From the NCBI GenBank assembly GCA_046537875.1, contig JBKHJZ010000215.1, positions 1 through 5,254 of the forward strand: a stretch of 5,254 nucleotides of DNA. Reading direction: 5' to 3'. This DNA comes from JBKHJZ01 sp046537875. Lineage in GTDB: Bacteria; Actinomycetota; Acidimicrobiia; Acidimicrobiales; VFJN01. The notes beneath the pieces are model-generated. The model had not been told where the DNA came from, searched no databases, and saw nothing but the letters and a program-made list of their open reading frames with translations. Numbering within the stretch: position 1 is the first letter of the stretch; each line of letters begins with the position of its first letter. The translations under genes and the position numbers were made by a program. Of this stretch, positions 1 to 5,254 are shown one piece after another.

Positions 1-1255
1 CGGCTGCGGCCTGCGCCAGCCGCCGGTCGGCCCGGTCGACGGCCCGTGGCGCCCGGCCGGCCAGCCGGCGGGCGGCCAGCCCGAGCTCGTGGTCGTGGCT
101 GCGCAGGTGACCGCGCGCACCGGCCTCGACACGGCCGACGGACCGCTCGAGCGCGGTGGTGGAGCGGGTCAGCGCCCCCGCGGCCGAGCGGCGGACGCGA
201 CGGCCGTGGCGGGACAGGTCGCGGTCGGCGGCCGCCAGCCCGTGCCGGGTGGCGACCGAGACCGCGCGCCCGCAGCCCCGGAGGTGGCGGATGTCGGTGC
301 GGAGCCGGCGCAGGGCGGCATCGGCGACCGCGGTCCATGCCTTCGCGACCCGGTGGTCGGCGGCGCGGACGTCGGCGACCACCGCCTGGGCGCACGCGGT
401 CGGCGTCTTGTACGAGGTGTGGGCCACCTCGTCGGCCACCGTGTGGTCGATGTCGTGGCCGATGCCGGTGAGCACGGGGACGTCGAGCAGGGCGATGGCC
501 CGGGCGATCGGCTCGCCGTCGAACGCCGCCAGATCGGTCGCGGCCCCGCCACCCCGCACCACCAGGATCACGTCGACCGCCCGCCCGGCCACGGCGGCGA
601 GGGCCCGGCGCACCGAGCGGCCGGCGCCGGGGCCCTGCACCCTGGCATCGGCCCGCACCACGTGGAACCCGATGTGTGACCGGCGCAGCTCGTCGAGCAC
701 GTCGTGCTCGGCCGCGCTGCCGGCGCTGGTCACCAACCCGACGCGCAGCGGCACCGGCGGCCGCGGCAGGGCGGCCTGCCGGCGGAGCAGACCCTCGGCG
801 TCGAGCGCCCGCAGCAACCGGTCGCGCTCCGCGGCCAGCCGGCCGAGCGTGAACGACGGGTCGATGTCGGTCATCCGCAGCTGGAGGCGGCCGCCGGGCG
901 CCCACCAGCCCACCCGGGCCCGGATGCGAACCTCGGTGCCGTCGTCCATGCGCACCGCGCCGCCGGCGTCGACGAGGCGGGCGTTGACCCGGCGGCGGGC
1001 GGTGTCGAACAGGACGACCGGAAGGCGGGCGCCGCTCGTCCGCGACGGCGAGCGGCCGCCCTCCGGCTCGACCAGGTCGAACCAGACCATGCCGCCGCGT
1101 CCCCGCTGGAGGTTGCGGATCTCGCCCCTCGCCCACAGCTCGTCGGGGAACGCCCGGCGCAGCGCCAGCCCGATCGCCTCGCCCAGCTCGGCCACCGACC
1201 AGGTGGCCTCGGTGGGGTCGTCCCACAGCGTCGGTTCGGTCGGCTCGCGTGGCAC
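1..1255 (-). CDS. xseA: Exodeoxyribonuclease VII large subunit (3' end cut by window edge)
   Basis: Catalytic subunit of exonuclease VII, a cytoplasmic nuclease that degrades single-stranded DNA from both ends in repair; it works with several copies of the small subunit XseB, which is not in the window. The visible 418 residues begin with an OB-fold-type nucleic-acid binding domain (about 18-130, with TWSVAELGEAI and LWARGEIRNLQ). The nuclease core follows: GLVTSAGSAAEHD (173-185), VVRGGGAATDLAAFD (232-246) and GIGHDIDHTVADEVAHTSYKTPT (264-286, split here as GIGHDIDHTVAD then EVAHTSYKTPT). After about residue 290 comes an Arg/Ala-rich helical, coiled-coil-like region. The usual SPL..L.RGY-type C-terminal segment is missing because the window ends. 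The GTG at 1255 is chosen because it lies 18 codons before the conserved TWSV block; the frame stays open further upstream but offers no better start. It is transcribed divergently from the MBL-hydrolase gene. The family call is firm; the exact start is less so. Confidence 0.94.
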   Translation of the reverse strand, partial: MPREPTEPTLWDDPTEATWSVAELGEAIGLALRRAFPDELWARGEIRNLQRGRGGMVWFDLVEPEGGRSPSRTSGARLPVVLFDTARRRVNARLVDAGGAVRMDDGTEVRIRARVGWWAPGGRLQLRMTDIDPSFTLGRLAAERDRLLRALDAEGLLRRQAALPRPPVPLRVGLVTSAGSAAEHDVLDELRRSHIGFHVVRADARVQGPGAGRSVRRALAAVAGRAVDVILVVRGGGAATDLAAFDGEPIARAIALLDVPVLTGIGHDIDHTVADEVAHTSYKTPTACAQAVVADVRAADHRVAKAWTAVADAALRRLRTDIRHLRGCGRAVSVATRHGLAAADRDLSRHGRRVRRSAAGALTRSTTALERSVGRVEAGARGHLRSHDHELGLAARRLAGRAPRAVDRADRRLAQAAA

Positions 1256-1352
1256 CGGCCGCGAATCTACCGAGGGCCGGTAGGGTGCAGGTCCGGGTGG
1301 TCGTGGCGCAGTGGCGGCCGGCGACCCGGTAGAGCGACCGAGGGGTAGGGCC
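1256..1352. promoter_or_regulatory. Divergent intergenic region between xseA and the MBL-hydrolase gene
   Basis: These 97 bases must hold the promoters of both divergent genes if the chosen starts are right. On the minus strand, TAGATT (1269 down to 1264) is a good -10 hexamer. It ends 8 bases before the xseA GTG, so transcription would begin at or next to the start codon and the xseA message would be nearly leaderless. On the plus strand TAGGGT (1281-1286) is a possible TANNNT-type -10 for the hydrolase. No convincing -35 is visible for either. A 6-bp inverted repeat, CTACCG (1267-1272) and CGGTAG (1278-1283) around a 5-base spacer, overlaps both -10 candidates. All of this is motif reading, not proof. 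Confidence 0.4.
1340..1350 (+). promoter_or_regulatory. Ribosome binding site that decides the hydrolase start
   Basis: The purine-rich stretch GAGGGGTAGGG lies just before the GTG at 1353, with AGGGG seven bases from the start codon. The alternative in-frame GTG at 1311 has no comparable purine run in front of it. It would also add 14 residues (starting AAGDPVERPRGRA) that look unlike a folded N-terminus. This supports 1353 as the start. Confidence 0.6.
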
Positions 1353-2351
1353 GTGCACACCGAGATCGCGCCGGGCGTGCTCCAGATCGACACCATGCTC
1401 GGCGGATGGGAGCGGGTGACCGCCGGGTACCTGCTCACCGGCGACGCCCCGGTGCTGGTCGAGACCGGCAGCCAGACCTCCGTGCCCCAGCTTCTGGCGG
1501 CGCTCGCCGACCTCGGCGTGGCGGCGGACGACCTGGCCGGCGTGGCGGTCACCCACATCCACCTCGACCACGCTGGCGGTGTCGGCGACGTGGCGGCGGC
1601 CTTCCCCCGCGCCACCGTGTACGTCCACGAGAAGGGCGCGCGCCACCTGGTCGACCCGTCGAAGCTGGTGAGCAGCGCGGCGCTGGTCTACGGCGACCTG
1701 CTCGACTCGCTGTACGGGCGGCTCACGGCCACCGAGGCGGCCCGGGTCCACGTGCTCGGCGACGGCGAGGAGGTCCGGGTGTCGCCCGATCGCACGCTCA
1801 CCGCGGTCGACTCGCCCGGCCACGCCAAGCACCACCTCGCCCTGCACGACTCGGTGTCGGGCGTGCTGTTCGCCGGCGACGCGGTCGGTGTGCGGCTGCC
1901 CGACGTGGGCGTCCTCCGCCCCGCCACGCCGCCGCCCGACTTCGACCTCGACCAGGCGCTCGCATCCCTGCGCCGCTTCGCCGAACGCCGGCCCGCCGGC
2001 ATCGCGCTCGCCCACTTCGGGCTGGTGCCCGATCCGGGGGAGATCCTGGCCGAGGCCGAGGGCACGCTCCGCCGCTGGGCCGAGGTGGCCGAGGAGGCGT
2101 GGCGCGACGGGCGCGACATCGCCGAGGCGCTGGCCGCCCGCTTCGGGAACGAGCTCGAGGGCACCGACCCGGCGCAGCGGGAGAAGCTGGAGACCCTCAA
2201 CGGCATCCACTCCAACGCCGCCGGGTTCCGCCGGTGGCTCGACCACGTCCACACGCGGCGCTCGCCCGCCGGCACCGAGCCGCCCGGGTCGTCCGGGTCG
2301 TCCGGGTCGTCCGGGGAGGAGCGCTTTGTCCCCCGTCCGCACGTTCACTAG
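1353..2351 (+). CDS. MBL-fold metallo-hydrolase (glyoxalase II-like)
   Basis: A 332-residue soluble enzyme of the metallo-beta-lactamase fold, which uses a two-metal (usually zinc or iron) centre to hydrolyse esters, thioesters or similar bonds. The full ligand set is visible: THIHLDHAGG (67-76, giving H68, H70, D72, H73), H157 in SPGHAKHH, D176 in FAGD and H221 in LAHFG. The N-terminal strands (EIAPGVLQIDTML, then VLVETG) are typical of the fold. After the core there is a helical C-terminal part (about 227-300, with GTDPAQREKLETLNGIHSNAAGFRRWLDH) and a low-complexity Gly-Ser tail from about residue 311. No signal peptide or membrane segment is seen, so it should be cytoplasmic. The thiolase gene follows after 33 bases, suggesting one transcript. 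The substrate cannot be read from the sequence; thioesterase, lactonase and other hydrolase roles are all possible. Confidence 0.88.
   Translation: MHTEIAPGVLQIDTMLGGWERVTAGYLLTGDAPVLVETGSQTSVPQLLAALADLGVAADDLAGVAVTHIHLDHAGGVGDVAAAFPRATVYVHEKGARHLVDPSKLVSSAALVYGDLLDSLYGRLTATEAARVHVLGDGEEVRVSPDRTLTAVDSPGHAKHHLALHDSVSGVLFAGDAVGVRLPDVGVLRPATPPPDFDLDQALASLRRFAERRPAGIALAHFGLVPDPGEILAEAEGTLRRWAEVAEEAWRDGRDIAEALAARFGNELEGTDPAQREKLETLNGIHSNAAGFRRWLDHVHTRRSPAGTEPPGSSGSSGSSGEERFVPRPHVH
2284..2315 (+). repeat. Three 9-bp tandem repeats coding a Gly-Ser-Ser tail
   Basis: The unit CCGGGTCGT occurs three times in a row (2284-2310) followed by a partial CCGGG. It lies in frame near the 3' end of the hydrolase gene and encodes PGSSGSSGSSG. 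Because the unit is 9 bases, gain or loss of a copy changes the tail by three residues without shifting the frame. The tail is probably disordered. Confidence 0.85.
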
Positions 2352-2371
2352 ACACGCGCAGCCAGCCCGCC

Positions 2372-2377
2372 AGGAGG
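2372..2377 (+). promoter_or_regulatory. Strong Shine-Dalgarno of the thiolase gene
   Basis: AGGAGG lies seven bases before the ATG at 2385, a textbook match to the anti-Shine-Dalgarno. It is the strongest ribosome binding site in the window. It fixes the thiolase start and suggests efficient translation. No separate promoter is evident in the 33-base gap after the hydrolase stop. Confidence 0.85.
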
Positions 2378-2384
2378 AGTCCCC

Positions 2385-3587
2385 ATGAGCGAAGCCGTGA
2401 TCGTCTCGACCACCCGGAGCCCGATCGGCCGGGCCATGAAGGGGTCGCTGGTCGACTGCCGGCCCGACGACCTCGCCACGACCGTCGTGAAGGCGGCCCT
2501 CGAGAAGGTGCCCCAGCTCGAGCCGCACGCCATCGACGACCTGATCATGGGGTGCGGCCAGCCGGCCGGCGAGTCGGGCTACAACATCGCCCGCGTCGTG
2601 GCGGTCCTCGCCGGGCTCGACGACGTCCCGGGCGTCACCGTCAACCGCTACTGCTCGTCGTCGCTGCAGGGCATCCGCATGGCCGCGCACGCGATCGCCG
2701 CCGGCGAGGGCGATGCGTTCGTGTGCGCCGGTGTCGAGACCGTGAGCCGGTACCCCAACGGCATGGCCGACTCGGGCCCCACCAACCCGGCGTTCGCCGA
2801 CGCCCTCGCCCGCACGGCGGAGCGGGCCAACGGGGCCGACTCGTGGGAGCCGCCCGAGGGCCTGCCCGACATCTACATCGCGATGGGCCAGACCGCCGAG
2901 AACGTCCGGCTCGCCGAGAACGTCAGCCGCCAGGAGATGGACGAGTTCGGTGCCCTCTCGCAGCAGCGGGCGGTCGCCAACCAGGAGAGCGGCTACTGGG
3001 AGGGCGAGATCACGCCGATCACCACCCCGGACGGCACGGTGGTGACCAAGGACGACGGCCCCCGCCCCGGCACCACGGTCGAGAAGCTCTCCCAGCTCAA
3101 GCCCGCGTTCCGGCCAGACGGCGAGGTGACGGCCGGCAACTCGTGCCCCCTCAACGACGGCGCCGCCGCGGTGATCGTCATGAGCGACACCCGGGCCCGC
3201 GAGCTGGGGATCCAGCCGCTCGCCCGCATCGTGTCGTCGGGTGTCACCGCGCTGAACCCCGAGATCATGGGCCTCGGGCCCGTGGGGGCGTCGCGCCAGG
3301 CGCTCGAGCGGGCCGGCATGACCATCGACGACATCGACCTGGTCGAGCTGAACGAGGCGTTCGCCGCGCAGGTGATCCCGTCGGCCCGGCACCTCGGGAT
3401 CCCGTGGGACAAGCTGAACGTCAAGGGCGGCGCCATCGCCCTCGGCCACCCGTTCGGGATGACCGGCTCGCGGATCATGACCACGCTGCTCCACGCCCTG
3501 CAGGACGAGGACAAGACGGTGGGCCTGGAGACGATGTGCGTCGGCGGTGGCCAGGGCATGGCCATGGTCGTCGAGCGCCTGTCGTAG
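2385..3587 (+). CDS. Acetyl-CoA C-acyltransferase (3-ketoacyl-CoA thiolase, FadA-like)
   Basis: A 400-residue thiolase, the usual family length. It cleaves 3-ketoacyl-CoA with CoA to give acetyl-CoA and a shortened acyl-CoA (the last step of a beta-oxidation round), or runs the reverse condensation. The nucleophile is C90 in VNRYCSSSLQGI, which resembles the degradative FadA-type signature. The other catalytic elements are present: NEAF (323-326), H355 in ALGHPFGMTGSR, and C385 in MCVGGGQGMA. The N-terminal SEAVIVSTTRSPIGRAMKGSL is the standard first strand, with no targeting peptide, so the protein is cytosolic. NSCPLNDGAAAV (252-263) replaces the common NASGINDGAAAV, and GHPFGMTG replaces the usual GHPxGxTG or GHPxGASG; both look like subfamily variation rather than damage. 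The hydrolase lies upstream. No FadB-type hydratase/dehydrogenase or acyl-CoA dehydrogenase is in the window, so chain-length preference and pathway remain open. No finer fadA number is assigned. Confidence 0.93.
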   Translation: MSEAVIVSTTRSPIGRAMKGSLVDCRPDDLATTVVKAALEKVPQLEPHAIDDLIMGCGQPAGESGYNIARVVAVLAGLDDVPGVTVNRYCSSSLQGIRMAAHAIAAGEGDAFVCAGVETVSRYPNGMADSGPTNPAFADALARTAERANGADSWEPPEGLPDIYIAMGQTAENVRLAENVSRQEMDEFGALSQQRAVANQESGYWEGEITPITTPDGTVVTKDDGPRPGTTVEKLSQLKPAFRPDGEVTAGNSCPLNDGAAAVIVMSDTRARELGIQPLARIVSSGVTALNPEIMGLGPVGASRQALERAGMTIDDIDLVELNEAFAAQVIPSARHLGIPWDKLNVKGGAIALGHPFGMTGSRIMTTLLHALQDEDKTVGLETMCVGGGQGMAMVVERLS

Positions 3588-3614
3588 TCGCGCGGCCGCC
3601 AGGAACCGTGCCGG

Positions 3615-3636
3615 CACCGGAGCACCGGAGCACCGG
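3615..3636 (+). repeat. Short tandem repeat CACCGGAG
   Basis: Two exact copies of the 8-base unit CACCGGAG (3615-3622 and 3623-3630) are followed by a third partial copy, CACCGG (3631-3636). It lies downstream of the thiolase stop and looks like a replication-slippage product. No function is apparent. Confidence 0.7.
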
Positions 3637-3747
3637 GCCCGGCACACCGGCCCCGGCCCCGGGCGCAGCCCGTGCCGGCCTACGCCGGCCCGCGCCTGTC
3701 CGGGCCGGCTGGCACCTCGGCGCCCGTCCCTGACGCTCTACATTCCC

Positions 3748-3769
3748 GGTGCCGGTCCCGGCCGGCACC
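3748..3769. repeat. 8-bp inverted repeat (hairpin)
   Basis: GGTGCCGG (3748-3755) and CCGGCACC (3762-3769) are perfect complements around a 6-base loop TCCCGG, giving a GC-rich hairpin on either strand. No T run follows on the plus strand, so it is not a classical intrinsic terminator. It could end the thiolase transcript in a U-independent way, or be two facing copies of a protein-binding box upstream of the propeller promoter. Confidence 0.6.
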
Positions 3770-3793
3770 GATGAGGTCGCGGGCCCGGGCGGG

Positions 3794-3799
3794 TCATAT
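3794..3799 (+). promoter_or_regulatory. Possible -10 element of the propeller gene
   Basis: TCATAT is the most AT-rich hexamer in this GC-rich leader. If used, it would place the transcription start about 3806, inside the adjacent palindrome and about 30 bases before the ATG at 3835. No recognisable -35 lies 16 to 18 bases upstream. This is a weak call. Confidence 0.3.
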
Positions 3800-3802
3800 C
3801 CC

Positions 3803-3816
3803 CGGACGATCGTCCG
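3803..3816. promoter_or_regulatory. Perfect 14-bp palindrome, operator-like
   Basis: CGGACGATCGTCCG equals its own reverse complement. It extends to a 20-bp imperfect palindrome (3800-3819) with a single mismatched pair at 3802/3817. It lies between the candidate -10 and the Shine-Dalgarno of the propeller gene, where a bound repressor would block transcription. With no central spacer it suits a dimeric DNA-binding regulator better than an RNA hairpin. No regulator gene is in the window. Confidence 0.5.
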
Positions 3817-3821
3817 CGGTG

Positions 3822-3827
3822 AAAGGA
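3822..3827 (+). promoter_or_regulatory. Shine-Dalgarno of the propeller gene
   Basis: AAAGGA lies seven bases before the ATG at 3835, and a second purine run GAGG (3829-3832) sits too close to be the main site. It supports 3835 as the start, which also gives the expected N-terminal strand VRVLVGTRKGAFVL. Confidence 0.6.
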
Positions 3828-3834
3828 TGAGGCC

Positions 3835-4950
3835 ATGGCAGGCGTACGGGTGCTGGTGGGCACGAGGAAGGGTGCGTTCGTGCTGACGTCCGACGGGACG
3901 CGCGACGACTGGGAGGTGCGCGGCCCGCTGTTCGGCGGGTGGGAGATCTTCCACGTCGCGGGCTCGCCGGCCGACCCCGACCGGGTGTGGGCGTCGCAGT
4001 CGACCTCGTGGTTCGGCCAGCTGGTGCAGCGCTCCGACGACGGGGGCCGGACGTGGGAGACCGTGGGCAACGAGTTCCGCTACGAGGGCGATCCCGGCAC
4101 CCACCAGTGGTACGACGGCACGCCCCACCCGTGGGAGTTCGCCCGGGTCTGGCACCTCGAGCCCTCACCCACCGACCCGGACACGCTGTGGGCCGGGGTC
4201 GAGGACGCCGCCCTGTTCCGGTCGCAGGACGGCGGGGCGACCTGGCAGGAGCTGCCCGGCCTGCGCAACCACGGCTCGGGCTCGTCGTGGCAGCCGGGGG
4301 CCGGCGGGATGTGCCTGCACACGATCCTGCTCGACCCGGCCGACGCCGCCCGCATGTACGTGGCCATCTCGGCCGCAGGGGTGTTCCGCACCGACGACGC
4401 GGGCAAGACGTGGCAGGCGGCCAACCGCGGCCTGAACTCCGAGTTCATGCCCGACCCCGACGCCGACGTCGGTCATTGCGTGCACCGGCTGGCCCAGCAC
4501 CCGGACCGGCCCGAGGTCCTGTTCATGCAGAAGCACTGGGACGTGATGCGCAGCGACGACGGAGCGCAGAGCTGGCACGAGGTGAGCGGCGACCTGCCGA
4601 CCGACTTCGGGTTCGCGATCGACGTGCACGCCCACGAGCCCGACACGGTGTACGTGGTGCCCATCACCAGCGACGCCGAGCACTACCCGCCCGAGGGAGC
4701 GCTGCGTGTCTACCGCAGCCGGACGGGGGGCAACGAGTGGGAGCCGCTGACCGAGGGCCTGCCACAGCGCAACTGCTACGTCAACGTGCTGCGCGACGCC
4801 ATGGCAGTGGATGCCCTCGAGCCCTGCGGCGTCTACTTCGGGACCACCGGCGGCCAGGTGTACGCGTCGTCCGACGCCGGGGACAGCTGGGAGCCGATCG
4901 TGCGCGACCTGCCGGCCGTCCTCTCGGTCGAGGTGCAGACGTTGCCGTGA
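3835..4950 (+). CDS. BNR/Asp-box beta-propeller protein (sialidase-like annotation, function unknown)
   Basis: A 371-residue protein built from Asp-box (S-x-D-x-G-x-T-W) repeats, a hallmark of sialidase- and sortilin-type beta-propellers. Boxes are at 67-74 SDDGGRTW, 130-137 SQDGGATW, 186-193 TDDAGKTW, 240-247 SDDGAQSW, 295-302 SRTGGNEW (degenerate) and 345-352 SSDAGDSW. They are 50 to 63 residues apart, and a weak one, TSDGTRDDW, lies at 18-26, so six or seven blades are likely. The family is often named exo-alpha-sialidase, but no FRIP-type arginine motif is visible, so that activity is not supported. No signal peptide or membrane segment is seen, suggesting a cytoplasmic protein. Conserved-looking non-repeat features are GTHQWYDGTPHPWEF (89-103), GGMCLHT (157-163), GHCVHR (213-218) and QKHWDVMRS (232-240). 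The stop codon overlaps the start of the MoaD-like gene, implying joint production. I recall this propeller with a MoaD-like neighbour in other bacteria, but that memory was not checked here. Confidence 0.88.
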   Translation: MAGVRVLVGTRKGAFVLTSDGTRDDWEVRGPLFGGWEIFHVAGSPADPDRVWASQSTSWFGQLVQRSDDGGRTWETVGNEFRYEGDPGTHQWYDGTPHPWEFARVWHLEPSPTDPDTLWAGVEDAALFRSQDGGATWQELPGLRNHGSGSSWQPGAGGMCLHTILLDPADAARMYVAISAAGVFRTDDAGKTWQAANRGLNSEFMPDPDADVGHCVHRLAQHPDRPEVLFMQKHWDVMRSDDGAQSWHEVSGDLPTDFGFAIDVHAHEPDTVYVVPITSDAEHYPPEGALRVYRSRTGGNEWEPLTEGLPQRNCYVNVLRDAMAVDALEPCGVYFGTTGGQVYASSDAGDSWEPIVRDLPAVLSVEVQTLP

Positions 4951-5243
4951 TCCGGGTGGTGCTCCCCGTCCACCTGCGCGACCTCGCCCGGGTCCAGGGT
5001 GAGGTGCACGTCGAGGTCGACGGGCCGATGACCCAGCGGAGCCTGCTCGACGCGCTGGAGACCCGGTTCCCGCCGCTGCGGGGCACGATGCGCGACCACG
5101 TCACGGGCCAGCGCCGGCCGTTCGTCCGCTTCTTCGCAGGCGAGGAGGACCTCTCGCACGACGGGGCCGACGCGCCCCTGCCCGATGCGGTGGTGGCCGG
5201 CACCGACGTCTTCTACGTCGTGGGGGCGATCGCCGGCGGCTGA
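4947..5243 (+). CDS. MoaD/ThiS-family ubiquitin-like protein with C-terminal Gly-Gly
   Basis: A 98-residue protein that looks like a beta-grasp carrier of the MoaD/ThiS type. It opens with a strand (VIRVVLPVHLRDLARV) and a second strand (EVHVEVDG). A helix follows (TQRSLLDALETRFPPL), then RPFVRFFAGEEDLSH, the acidic loop DAPLPDAVVAGTDVFYV and the terminal VVGAIAGG. In MoaD and ThiS the terminal Gly-Gly is adenylated by an E1-like enzyme and then carries sulfur as a thiocarboxylate; related proteins can be conjugated to lysines. The GTG start at 4947 overlaps the propeller stop as GTGA, a classic translational-coupling arrangement; only a weak GAGGTG (4930-4935) lies upstream. No moeB, moaE, thiG or protease gene is in the window, so neither molybdopterin nor thiamine synthesis is supported by context. 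The length is slightly above typical MoaD. The family call is good, the function unknown. Confidence 0.87.
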   Translation: MIRVVLPVHLRDLARVQGEVHVEVDGPMTQRSLLDALETRFPPLRGTMRDHVTGQRRPFVRFFAGEEDLSHDGADAPLPDAVVAGTDVFYVVGAIAGG

Positions 5244-5254
5244 CCGGGGTTCAC

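Larger units (their letters stand above)
3588..3834. other. 247-base intergenic region with repeated CCGGCACC boxes
   Basis: No gene is seen here; open frames crossing it are compositional. The region is unusually structured. CCGGCACC or its complement GGTGCCGG occurs exactly at 3611-3618, 3748-3755 and 3762-3769. One-mismatch forms lie at 3607-3614, 3671-3678 and 3709-3716. Several short palindromes overlap these, including GTGCCGGCAC (3608-3617), CCGGGCCCGG (3633-3642) and GCCGGC-CTAC-GCCGGC (3674-3689). The thiolase transcript probably ends here, but no hairpin is followed by a T run, so no intrinsic terminator can be called. The promoter of the propeller gene should lie near the right end. 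Confidence 0.6.

Noticed and set aside
156..1283. Long plus-strand open frames opposite xseA (for example 156-1283 and 89-679)
   Set aside because: They are antisense to a well-supported xseA frame and give Arg/Ala/Pro/Ser-rich translations with no recognisable domain, as expected from GC-rich DNA.
1311..1352. GTG at 1311 as the hydrolase start
   Set aside because: It has no ribosome binding site and adds a non-conserved 14-residue extension; the GTG at 1353 has a purine-rich site and begins at the usual N-terminal strand.
3672..3715. Larger imperfect hairpin (GTGCC to GGCAC) as an intrinsic terminator of the thiolase
   Set aside because: The stem needs bulges and is not followed by a T run, so a terminator call is not supported by sequence alone.
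1406..3733. A 775-codon plus-strand open frame across the hydrolase and thiolase
   Set aside because: It runs through two genes with clear catalytic motifs in other frames and encodes an Arg/Gly/Pro-rich low-complexity product; it is a compositional shadow.
3475..4155. Minus-strand open frames spanning the thiolase end, the intergenic region and the propeller start
   Set aside because: They are antisense to confident genes, with no domain signature and no start context; they are not considered coding.
3939..4946. Extension of the MoaD-like frame upstream through the propeller gene
   Set aside because: The frame is open back to 3939, but that part is Arg/Pro-rich and overlaps the propeller in another frame; the fold begins at the GTG at 4947.

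Overview
The window is about 5.25 kb of very GC-rich DNA, with G or C at most third codon positions, GTG as well as ATG starts, and tightly packed genes. This fits a high-GC actinobacterium. The gene content and protein style suggest an Acidimicrobiia-like lineage, but no phylogenetic marker is present, so the placement is an inference. It reads as ordinary chromosome: no tRNA, rRNA, CRISPR array, transposase or phage gene is visible.

Layout. On the minus strand, positions 1 to 1255 hold xseA, the large subunit of exodeoxyribonuclease VII; its 3' end is cut off by the window edge. A 97-base divergent intergenic region (1256-1352) separates it from a plus-strand pair: an MBL-fold metallo-hydrolase (1353-2351) and, 33 bases later behind a strong Shine-Dalgarno, a 3-ketoacyl-CoA thiolase (2385-3587). 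A 247-base intergenic region (3588-3834) follows. It holds several copies of a CCGGCACC/GGTGCCGG box, a hairpin, and a perfect 14-bp palindrome just before the next gene. The last unit is a BNR/Asp-box beta-propeller protein (3835-4950) overlapping by 4 bp a 98-residue MoaD/ThiS-like ubiquitin-fold protein that ends in Gly-Gly (4947-5243).

How the genes fit together. XseA is a DNA-repair nuclease unrelated to its neighbours. The hydrolase and thiolase are probably one transcript. The thiolase acts in beta-oxidation-type acyl-CoA cleavage, while the hydrolase's substrate is unknown, so any link is a guess. The propeller and MoaD-like genes are translationally coupled and are the most interesting part of the window. 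A carrier-type protein with a C-terminal diglycine is paired with a propeller annotated by similarity as a sialidase that shows no sialidase catalytic signature. No E1-like activating enzyme (MoeB/ThiF) or molybdopterin or thiamine gene lies in the window, so what this pair does is open.
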